From NCBI GenBank assembly GCA_022601315.1, contig JAHZIU010000389.1, positions 1 to 6,306 of the forward strand: DNA of 6,306 bases, read 5' to 3'. This stretch comes from Betaproteobacteria bacterium. Lineage in GTDB: Bacteria; Pseudomonadota; Gammaproteobacteria; Burkholderiales; Nitrosomonadaceae. The notes beneath the pieces are model-generated. The model worked only from the letters and a program-made list of their open reading frames with translations, was not told the origin of the DNA and did no database searches. Below, piece after piece: positions 1 through 6,100 of the stretch (position 1 is the first letter of the stretch; each line of letters opens with the position of its first letter). A program made the translations under genes and the position numbers.

Positions 1-1149
1 AAGGTGTGGCAGATTGGTGGAAACAGCATCTTCATCAGCTTGCAATAGCAGCACATCGCCTGAGCGGAAAACAATTTTATGCAATCGAGCACGAATGGTC
101 TTGCCTTGGCGTGATAGCCCCAGAAGATTTAGTCCATAACGGGATTTCAATCGCAAATCACCGATGACCCGCCCAATCAGGCGGCTATCAGAGGAAACGA
201 CCGTCTCGACCAGCAACACCTCATCTGAACTGAATAGTGCCCGGGATTTTTCAGTACCGCCTTTAATCATGAGCCCTAATTTTTCAACAAACTTGTCCAA
301 TTCTTTGGGGCCTGCTTCCAGAATCAGGATATCTTTTGCTTCGATCAATATGTGTCTCACCGGCCCCAAAATACGTTGATTGTTACGAATCAGACCCGCT
401 ATACGTAACTCGCATTCATCAGCAACATCTTCAATCTCAATAATATTTTTCCCAATTGCGTTTGATGTCTTGGGCACGACCACTTCTGCTACATAAGCAT
501 CGATTTCGAGCAATTCGTCAATTGGCGATGCTGCCTGACGTTCCTTTGGAATCAGTTTCCAACCAATTAAAGCCAGAAACAACACACCTACGGCCGCAAC
601 CGCCAGCCCAACTGGTGCAAAGTCAAACATTTGATAGGGTGCACCCAGTGCTTGTTCTCGATAGCTGGCAATGATGATATTGGGCGGCGTGCCAATCAGT
701 GTGATTAACCCACCCAAAATAGAACCAAAGGATAAAGGCATTAACAAAAGCGAGGGGGAACGCCCTACTTTTTTAGCCGCATCAATCGTTGCTGGCATCA
801 ACAGTGCCAATGCCCCCACATTGTTCATAATTGCAGACAGTACTGCTGCAAAGCCAGACAGGCTTGAGATTTGCAGTGCCAAACTCTTAACTTGTGGCAC
901 GACAATATGAGTGATACGGTCAATCGCGCCGGAAGCACTAAGACCTCTACTTATAATCAGCACAGCGGCCACTGTAATCACGGCTGAACTGGAAAAGCCG
1001 GCAAAAGCATTTGACGCGGGCACCAAATCTAATAAAACCGAAGCAATCAGCGCTGCAAAGGCAACCAGATCATATCGCCAGCGCCCCCAAATAAATAGCC
1101 CCATGACGCAAAACAGCAGCAGAAATATCGCTATTTGATCAGCGCTCAT
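1..1149 (-). CDS. SLC13-family permease with tandem TrkA-C (RCK_C) domains, N-terminal 383 residues (partial)
   Basis: This is the amino-terminal part of an inner-membrane anion/dicarboxylate-type permease; the reading frame stays open through the left edge. Residues 1-200 are mostly hydrophobic, with membrane segments near 5-21, 27-43, 54-69, 92-121, 132-152 and 178-198. They contain the family motifs SAIMNN (105-110) and GGLITLIGTPPN (146-157). Two soluble TrkA-C-like domains follow at about 215-291 and 307-383, both with the G-(K/R)-x-I/V-x-(E/D)-L pattern and a late DxLxL strand. Family members are usually about 590-610 residues (E. coli YfbS has this layout), so the second membrane half lies outside the window. 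The start is firm: an in-frame TAA lies five codons upstream, and GGAAGG sits just before the ATG. TrkA-C domains generally bind ligands and regulate transport; the substrate cannot be read from the sequence. It is separated by 202 bases from the next minus-strand gene, so it may have its own promoter. Confidence 0.9.
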   Translation of the reverse strand, partial: MSADQIAIFLLLFCVMGLFIWGRWRYDLVAFAALIASVLLDLVPASNAFAGFSSSAVITVAAVLIISRGLSASGAIDRITHIVVPQVKSLALQISSLSGFAAVLSAIMNNVGALALLMPATIDAAKKVGRSPSLLLMPLSFGSILGGLITLIGTPPNIIIASYREQALGAPYQMFDFAPVGLAVAAVGVLFLALIGWKLIPKERQAASPIDELLEIDAYVAEVVVPKTSNAIGKNIIEIEDVADECELRIAGLIRNNQRILGPVRHILIEAKDILILEAGPKELDKFVEKLGLMIKGGTEKSRALFSSDEVLLVETVVSSDSRLIGRVIGDLRLKSRYGLNLLGLSRQGKTIRARLHKIVFRSGDVLLLQADEDAVSTNLPHL

Positions 1150-1351
1150 GGCCCTTCCAGGTTAAGTAAGTAAACATCATGATAGTCATACAGATTTCTT
1201 CTGATTTTAGTCTCTATTTCAATTCGTGAAGGTGTGTTTAGCGGACGGATCTTTTGCGCCAGGTATTCTTGAGAAGAGTATAAAGGGACTTATAGAAAGT
1301 TAAACAGTTCACCTGAATCCTAAGACAGGATAGAATCACATGAAAACTTCA

Positions 1352-2395
1352 TTAATAAATTTGAGTTTCGCCATCAATTGCTGATTCCGGTGAAATATCG
1401 CCCTGAAACATTTCAATATGCTCCGCCACTTCTCGATTATCTTCAAACTGTGCAATATGATAGATTGCCTCGCCTTCATGAACCAACGGCAATTCAGAAC
1501 GACCGATAATCAGACCGTTACAGGGAGAAATAACCGGAACTTCTAAAGTAGCGACAGGATCGTTAATAACGCCCAGTACCTCATCACGTTTAACTTTTCC
1601 TCCCAAAGATTTTGTCACTCTAAAAATACCACTGCTCGGCGCCCTGACCCATTGACTGGAACGCGCAACAAACGGTTCAGTCGAACTGGATTTACGCGTT
1701 TTCCTGCGAGCCAGCATACCCAAATGCCGCATGACGCCTAAAGCGCCTTGAAGCCCTGCGCGAATAGAATGTTCATCAAATCTTAACGCCTCGCCCGCTT
1801 CATACAGTAGCATGGGAATACCTAACTCAGCTGCAGATTCACGTAAAGAACCATCACGTAAATTTGCATTGAGCAACACCGGCACATTAAAAGATTTCGC
1901 CAGCGATAAGGTCTCGGCATCATCCAAATTAGCGCGTATTTGCGGCAAATTACTACGATGATTCGCCCCGGTATGCAAATCAATACCATGAGTACATTTC
2001 ATCACTATTTCTGTCATAAATAAGTCTGCCAATCTGGCCGCCAGAGAACCTTTCTTTGACCCGGGAAAAGAACGATTCAAATCACGCCGATCAGGCAAAT
2101 ATCTTGAATGATGAATGATGCCATAAACATTCACCATCGGTATCGCAATAAGATCACCGCGCAATTTGTTTAAGGCCGGTTGCTTTAATAACCGTCGAAT
2201 TATCTCGACACCATTCAACTCATCACCATGAATTGCGGCACTGACAAATAGTCTCGGACCTGGTTTTTTACCGCGTATGACATGAATGGGCATCGTCATC
2301 AACGCGTGTGTATAAAGTCGCGGCAATGGCAAATCAATCGTTACACTAGAACCCGGTTTGATCAATTGATCATTAATAATCAAATCAGCAGACAT
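1352..2395 (-). CDS. Succinylglutamate desuccinylase/aspartoacylase family protein (M14-like zinc hydrolase)
   Basis: A complete 347-residue cytosolic protein of the AstE/AspA branch of the zinc carboxypeptidase fold, whose members hydrolyse N-acyl amino acid amide bonds. The visible zinc-site motif HGDE gives His56 and Glu59, and the DLHTG motif gives His141 as the third ligand. DLNRSFPG (105-112) supplies the Asn/Arg pair that binds substrate carboxylates in this family. YEAGE (198-202) contains the probable catalytic Glu199. Residues about 250-316 form a beta-rich C-terminal domain (APSSGIF, SPCNGLIIG) resembling a biotinyl/lipoyl-like barrel, as usual in this subfamily. The start is supported by AAAGGA six bases before the ATG. 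Relatives are often next to an ATP-grasp RimK-type ligase, but none is visible here. The substrate is unknown, so no symbol is given. A weak 5-bp hairpin (1317-1331) lies downstream without a clear T-run. Confidence 0.9.
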   Translation of the reverse strand: MSADLIINDQLIKPGSSVTIDLPLPRLYTHALMTMPIHVIRGKKPGPRLFVSAAIHGDELNGVEIIRRLLKQPALNKLRGDLIAIPMVNVYGIIHHSRYLPDRRDLNRSFPGSKKGSLAARLADLFMTEIVMKCTHGIDLHTGANHRSNLPQIRANLDDAETLSLAKSFNVPVLLNANLRDGSLRESAAELGIPMLLYEAGEALRFDEHSIRAGLQGALGVMRHLGMLARRKTRKSSSTEPFVARSSQWVRAPSSGIFRVTKSLGGKVKRDEVLGVINDPVATLEVPVISPCNGLIIGRSELPLVHEGEAIYHIAQFEDNREVAEHIEMFQGDISPESAIDGETQIY

Positions 2396-2531
2396 TTATT
2401 ATCCTTTACCCTGCGTTCGGAATCGATTTGAATTATCATCAAACGATTTGTTTTTTTCGCTAGAGCATTCAATTTCTTGTAATCCCGATAATGAATTAAT
2501 TTCCAAAAAGTCCGACTCAATATCCTAAAAT

Positions 2532-2591
2532 CCTCAGTTGATCGCTTTAACAGTGACTTACTTAATGATTAAGCCCTTGTTAATACTGAGG
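2532..2591. repeat. Nested imperfect inverted repeat in the divergent intergenic region
   Basis: Three pairs of complementary arms lie almost concentrically: CCTCAGT (2532-2538) with ACTGAGG (2585-2591), TTAACA (2547-2552) with TGTTAA (2578-2583), and the near-palindrome CTTAATGATTAAG (2561-2573). The region lies between two divergently transcribed genes, about 75 bases before the plus-strand start. It could be a regulator binding site, a leader RNA structure or a cruciform. No clear sigma70 promoter could be fixed for either gene here; TTGTTA at 2577 with CATAAA at 2598 is a poor candidate (15-base spacer). The arms are short and the internal loops asymmetric, so the function is uncertain. 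Confidence 0.45.
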
Positions 2592-2664
2592 CAAGCGCAT
2601 AAAGCCATCTAACGCGCCCGACTTACATGATAAGCTAACGTCTGCATATCAACCTGGCTATTTA

Positions 2665-3825
2665 ATGATGCATAGAAAAATACGGTATTCTACGCAACGC
2701 CTAATTTACGCAGCAATCATTTTATTTTGCTTTTCCTCTATTGCAAAAGCTGTCATACCCGATGATTCTTATATTGCAGGCTATGCTGCTGGTGTACTCA
2801 AAAGTCATTTCAACATCGAAATTCCATCGTTGGTTGTAACCAACGGCGTCATTTCGGTACCGGCAAACGATCTAGACATTGAAGATCACATCAGCGTGCT
2901 ACAGCTATTGTCAGAAGTGCCTGGCGTCACCGCAGTGGAATTGCTGGAAACTGCTGATCAACCAACTGCTGTTTCTTCAGCCACAACTTCGGCATCAGAT
3001 GACCTAAGCATACCTGCAAGCATATCCACAAATGAATCAGCACTTTACCCAACAGGTTTACTCCCAACAGGTCATCTGTTCAAACCATTACTAGCTGATC
3101 CACGCTGGGCACATTTCTCAGCGGCATATCGCAATTATGTAGGGCGCAATGTTGATGGCAATCATAACGGGTCGGTCAGTTTTGGTGAAACCATCCCATT
3201 TTATCGTGCTAATTTTGGGCAAACCGCTATTCAATGGGAAACCGGCATTCAGGCTACTGTTTTTAGTGACTTTAATCTCGGCGCAGAATCCGCCGATTTA
3301 ATCAACAGTGATTTCATTGCATCGGTATACGCCAGTACACGAGCAGGTAATTTTTCCACTTTTGCCCGTATTTATCACCAAAGTTCGCATCTTGGCGATG
3401 AATTCTTACTACGAACCAGAACCGACTTGGAGCGTATAAATCTGAGCTATGAAGGGATCGATCTAAGACTTTCATATGAATTGCCATATGGCGTACGTGT
3501 TTATGGTGGCGGTGGCGGTATTTTCCACAAAGAACCATCGTCACTTAAACCCTGGTCAGTACAATACGGTATCGAATTTAGAAGCCCTAAACGTATCCCT
3601 TTTGCACCCGTTAGACCAATCCTGGCCGTTGACCTAAAAAATCATGAACAAACGAATTGGAGTGCGGACGTATCCGCCAGAGCAGGCATCCAGTTTGAAA
3701 ACTTTCACACATTTGGTCGCAGACTTCAATTCTTGTTAGAGTATTTCAATGGCAATTCCCCAACCGGTCAGTTTTATATCAATAAGGTCGAATATCTTGG
3801 CATTGGCGCGCATTATCACTATTGA
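2665..3825 (+). CDS. DUF1207 domain protein with N-terminal BON-like module; probable exported/outer-membrane protein
   Basis: A 386-residue exported protein. Residues 1-29 form a signal peptide: basic start, hydrophobic 13-25, and AKA before the predicted cleavage after Ala29. The only Cys (22) lacks a proper lipobox. Residues about 33-95 resemble a BON domain (V-x-NGVISV-P, then a helix and EVPGVTAVELL). A Ser/Thr/Ala-rich linker (about 96-127) follows. Residues about 130-386 match DUF1207, with the opening PTGHLFKPLLADPRW (134-148) and YHQSSHLGDEF (237-247). The alternating strands, Gly run (281-285) and terminal aromatic (HYHY) suggest an outer-membrane beta-barrel, but this is inference; the family has no established function. 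The start is either of two adjacent ATGs (2665 or 2668). There is no clear Shine-Dalgarno, and no other in-frame ATG exists after the TGA at 2587. It is transcribed divergently from the hydrolase gene. Confidence 0.85.
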   Translation: MMHRKIRYSTQRLIYAAIILFCFSSIAKAVIPDDSYIAGYAAGVLKSHFNIEIPSLVVTNGVISVPANDLDIEDHISVLQLLSEVPGVTAVELLETADQPTAVSSATTSASDDLSIPASISTNESALYPTGLLPTGHLFKPLLADPRWAHFSAAYRNYVGRNVDGNHNGSVSFGETIPFYRANFGQTAIQWETGIQATVFSDFNLGAESADLINSDFIASVYASTRAGNFSTFARIYHQSSHLGDEFLLRTRTDLERINLSYEGIDLRLSYELPYGVRVYGGGGGIFHKEPSSLKPWSVQYGIEFRSPKRIPFAPVRPILAVDLKNHEQTNWSADVSARAGIQFENFHTFGRRLQFLLEYFNGNSPTGQFYINKVEYLGIGAHYHY

Positions 3826-3844
3826 ATGTACAGAATTCTGGAAG

Positions 3845-3868
3845 CAAGAATAATTACTAAAATTCTTG
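3845..3868 (+). terminator. AT-rich hairpin just after the DUF1207 gene, weak terminator candidate
   Basis: A perfect 7-bp inverted repeat, CAAGAAT (3845-3851) and ATTCTTG (3862-3868), has a 10-base loop and lies 20 bases past the stop codon. The stem is AT-rich and no T-run follows, so intrinsic termination is doubtful. It may only be an accidental palindrome or part of a decayed element. Confidence 0.25.
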
Positions 3869-4087
3869 ATCATCTCGGCACACCGCACCGCCATATTCAC
3901 TTGAAAAAGGTTTTGAACTCATCGAGCCTATCTGATCCTATCAGTAAATTTTTAGCGTGCTTCATAATTGAGCTAACCACATCCCTTGCGCGTCTTTCGT
4001 GTGAAGCACCAAAATGCAGCCAAATATCTGGTTTTTCGTACTGATTGAACTGGAATGTAGTTATTTTTCGAGCGATCATCACAGCGT

Positions 4088-4116
4088 TTGACTAACGATT
4101 TTGCTTTCGGTACATT
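4088..4116 (+). promoter_or_regulatory. Predicted sigma70-type promoter for the Cry-like gene
   Basis: TTGACT (4088-4093, five of six matches to the -35 consensus) is followed by exactly 17 bases and TACATT (4111-4116, four of six matches to the -10 consensus). Transcription would begin near 4123, giving a leader of about 150 bases before the ATG at 4276. The spacing, the -35 match and the position upstream of a gene with a good ribosome binding site support it; the -10 is mediocre. Confidence 0.5.
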
Positions 4117-4133
4117 GAATCTGCATGAAAAAT

Positions 4134-4165
4134 ATAGTTTATCATTCCATGCATAATCAAACTAT
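4134..4165 (+). repeat. Leader hairpin 1 upstream of the Cry-like gene
   Basis: ATAGTTT (4134-4140) and AAACTAT (4159-4165) form a perfect 7-bp stem with an 18-base loop that itself contains the palindrome ATGCAT. It lies a few bases past the predicted transcription start. It could be an operator or an mRNA 5' structure; the stem is AT-rich, so stability would be low. Confidence 0.35.
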
Positions 4166-4219
4166 TCAAAAGCTTGTTGGGGTTATTCGTGATTTTAACT
4201 GGTTTTTTCCGACTTTGGC

Positions 4220-4245
4220 TCGCTATTACTGGAATGAAATAGCGA
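4220..4245 (+). repeat. Leader hairpin 2, 20 bases before the ribosome binding site
   Basis: TCGCTATT (4220-4227) and AATAGCGA (4238-4245) form a perfect 8-bp stem with a 10-base loop. It ends 19 bases before the ribosome binding site and leaves that site free. It may stabilise the mRNA, act as a regulatory element or bind a dimeric repressor. No T-run follows, so it does not look like an attenuator. Confidence 0.45.
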
Positions 4246-4264
4246 ATGTTTAGCGGATAAGGAT

Positions 4265-4272
4265 AAGGTGAT
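4265..4272 (+). promoter_or_regulatory. Strong ribosome binding site of the Cry-like gene
   Basis: AAGGTGAT contains AGGTGAT, a seven-base exact complement of the 16S rRNA 3' end, and starts 11 bases before the ATG at 4276. It overlaps the end of a short tandem repeat GGATAAGGATAAGG (4255-4268), which provides two possible purine-rich docking sites. This fixes the start codon and suggests efficient translation. Confidence 0.7.
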
Positions 4273-4275
4273 TTT

Positions 4276-6021
4276 ATGGCTACGCAAGAAACGGAAACGC
4301 CCATTATTGAAGCAAACCAATACACATTTTATAACGAGTCACGCGAGCTAGCCTTAGGCGCAATCTACGAGGGTATTCCGGTCGTTGGTTGGGCGCTCAG
4401 TGGTGTGTTGCGCGTTTTATTTCCTGAAAAAGGAAAAATTCAAGATACCTGGAGTAGTATTCAAGATCAGGTTTATGCGGCGATTGAAAAAAAATTATCC
4501 AAAGCGATTAACTCGGAGATCAAAAGTAGAGGTGGCAGCATTTTGGCTGGAATTTACCAAACGTTGGAAGACTATAAAGATGCGCCAAAAGAAAAGTATG
4601 AATCTACGTTAATCTATATTAGTGGACAGGTAGCAAATTTAAGATCAGAGAACGAAGAAGTGGTATTACTCCCAGCCTTTGCACAGGCAGCTCAATTGCA
4701 TTTGTTTTTTTTACGCGAAGGTATTGATCAGAAAACGACCCTGGGCTTGAGTGAGAAACTCTATCTCGCAAATCAGAAAGAATTAAGAAAATACATTGGC
4801 GATTATTCTAATTATGCCAAGAAATGGTACAAGAAAGGGCTAGATCAATTGAGCGCCTGGGAAGATAGAAATACGTATCAGAGAAATTACACCATTAGTG
4901 TCACAGATCTTCAAGCTTATTGGCCTTATCTTGACTCTTCGACCTATTCAAAAGAAGATTTAAAAAATCCAGATGTAGTTCCTAAATTAACTCGAGAAGT
5001 TTTTGGCGACACTCATGGTAATGGTGGTGTTCTAATGCAGGATAGTTTTTTCAAAGAGTATGACTTGCAAGCTAAGTATGGAAAGATTAGCCGGATTACT
5101 GTGATAGGACGTAAAGATACAGTCGACCGAATCCAGGGTGTACAGGTAACCTATGGGATGAAAAAGGCGGGTAAAACGGGATCGGGTACTTATGCTGAGG
5201 CTAATTTAAAAGATTCGGATCATTACCACGATACTCGATTTGACGACGGTGTTGGAAGAATGAGGACCACACCCTATTTGGGTGGTGTTATCGATGTCGA
5301 TGATAGCAATCCAATTGTTGCCGCCTGGGGATATTCTGACAAAAAAGATAACCCTGTTGTATTGGGGCTTGGGTTTACTTTTCAGGATGGAACCAAAACA
5401 TCCCGAATAGGAGCCCATGGATCGCATCGATTTGACGTTAAAATTGATGGGCACATACTCAGCAGTATTGTTGGTGCCGGTGTCGATGGTTTCAAATTGG
5501 TAAAAGGTGGATTAGGTTTTTCAATGGGGCGCGTCGCATTTGGTTTTCGGTTGGCTAACAGTTACGACCTGATCGAAATTCCTCTTTACCAGTTGTACAA
5601 AAGAGGTGACGGCGGAGATATGTATGATTTTACCGTTGATATAAAAGAATATGAGAAAAAGCAAAAAGAAGGATGGAAAGGCGAGGAAGCTCCTTTTAGT
5701 CTGATAAGAAATGTACCAGGAGAAATAGGGGTTTTCAAAATACGCAGTAAATCGGATAGCGACTCGGTACAGTTAGTACTCACCCCGCAGGCGTATAACA
5801 AAGTTGATGAAAAAAAGTGGGTAAAGGAAGGATATCTGGGCAGTATATATAAAAATAATGATGAAAAATTACCAAACCTGAAACCTTTGTATATTTTAGA
5901 AGCAAAGAAGCCTGTTTTGCGAAATATGTTGGAGACCGATGAAGGGCTGTATAACGCGCAATTGACCGTTGGTTGGTCTGCGACGCCGGGAAATAAAATT
6001 AAGGGATATATTGTTAGTTAA
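4276..6021 (+). CDS. Cry-like (delta-endotoxin) pore-forming protein with jacalin-like and three-repeat C-terminal domains
   Basis: A complete 581-residue protein. Residues about 25-249 match Cry domain I, the helical bundle that inserts into target membranes: GIPVVGWALSGVL (33-45), the helix-5 block LLPAFAQAAQLHLFFLREG (131-149), YSNYAKKWYKKGLD (177-190), ISVTDLQAYWPYLD (207-220) and LTREVFGD (238-245, compare LTREVYTD in Cry toxins). Residues about 264-420 look like a jacalin-type beta-prism lectin (DRIQGVQVTYG 284-294; LGLGFTFQDG 363-372; IVGAGVDGFKLV 398-409). Residues 434-581 form three repeats with conserved Tyr-x7-Trp pairs (459/467, 507/515, 559/567), resembling DUF5648. There is no signal peptide and no Cry-type crystallisation extension; the size is like a mature Cry core. 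The gene stands alone with its own promoter and is AT-rich. Inferred role: a lectin-guided pore-forming toxin against a eukaryotic host or grazer. Domain I is the firmest part; target and release route are unknown. Confidence 0.85.
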   Translation: MATQETETPIIEANQYTFYNESRELALGAIYEGIPVVGWALSGVLRVLFPEKGKIQDTWSSIQDQVYAAIEKKLSKAINSEIKSRGGSILAGIYQTLEDYKDAPKEKYESTLIYISGQVANLRSENEEVVLLPAFAQAAQLHLFFLREGIDQKTTLGLSEKLYLANQKELRKYIGDYSNYAKKWYKKGLDQLSAWEDRNTYQRNYTISVTDLQAYWPYLDSSTYSKEDLKNPDVVPKLTREVFGDTHGNGGVLMQDSFFKEYDLQAKYGKISRITVIGRKDTVDRIQGVQVTYGMKKAGKTGSGTYAEANLKDSDHYHDTRFDDGVGRMRTTPYLGGVIDVDDSNPIVAAWGYSDKKDNPVVLGLGFTFQDGTKTSRIGAHGSHRFDVKIDGHILSSIVGAGVDGFKLVKGGLGFSMGRVAFGFRLANSYDLIEIPLYQLYKRGDGGDMYDFTVDIKEYEKKQKEGWKGEEAPFSLIRNVPGEIGVFKIRSKSDSDSVQLVLTPQAYNKVDEKKWVKEGYLGSIYKNNDEKLPNLKPLYILEAKKPVLRNMLETDEGLYNAQLTVGWSATPGNKIKGYIVS

Positions 6022-6069
6022 GTAAGTGAAAAACTTTTTGTTGATCGTACTAACCGAACGCAATATTTC

Positions 6070-6100
6070 GCCCGCATCGAATTATATTGTCGATGCGGGC
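6070..6100. terminator. Perfect 11-bp GC-rich hairpin after the Cry-like gene, probable transcription end
   Basis: GCCCGCATCGA (6070-6080) and TCGATGCGGGC (6090-6100) are perfectly complementary, with a 9-base AT-rich loop, about 48 bases past the stop codon. The position suits a terminator for the toxin-like gene. However, neither side carries a proper T-run (TCATCCATT on the plus strand, GAAATATTG on the minus), so it may instead protect the mRNA 3' end or belong to a small repeat element. Confidence 0.5.

Larger units (their letters stand above)
3826..4275. other. 450-base gap between the DUF1207 gene and the toxin-like gene
   Basis: The right part (about 4088-4275) is a promoter and leader for the downstream gene, listed separately. 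The left part (3826-4082) holds no confident gene. Directly after the TGA of the preceding gene, in the same frame, a 72-codon open stretch starts with RIITKILDHLGTPHRH. This faintly resembles the extreme C-terminus of IS91-type transposases (KIL-x-HLG-x-P), so a decayed insertion end is possible. On the opposite strand, 3897-4082 encodes a 61-codon frame (…KPDIWLHFGASHERRARD…) of protein-like composition, but it has no Shine-Dalgarno and no family I recognise. Both readings cover the same DNA, so at most one is a remnant. Confidence 0.4.

Noticed and set aside
164..1138. Four consecutive plus-strand open frames of 71-79 codons
   Set aside because: They lie antisense to the permease gene, whose minus-strand frame is continuous over all of 1-1149 with clear family motifs and a good start.
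2665..2751. Lipoprotein signal at Cys22 of the DUF1207 protein
   Set aside because: The residue before the Cys is Phe, which does not fit a lipobox; AKA at 27-29 is a better signal peptidase I site.
3314..3544. Minus-strand open frame of 76 codons
   Set aside because: It is fully inside the DUF1207 gene on the opposite strand, and its translation shows no family features.
4117..4275. Riboswitch in the leader of the toxin-like gene
   Set aside because: Only two simple hairpins are visible; no conserved core of a known riboswitch class could be recognised.
4092..4325. Minus-strand open frame of 77 codons overlapping the toxin-like gene start
   Set aside because: It runs antisense through the start codon, ribosome binding site and leader of the Cry-like gene and has no recognisable product.
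5206..5801. Two minus-strand open frames (5206-5454 and 5586-5801)
   Set aside because: Both are antisense to the middle and end of the Cry-like gene, with low-complexity translations and no ribosome binding site.
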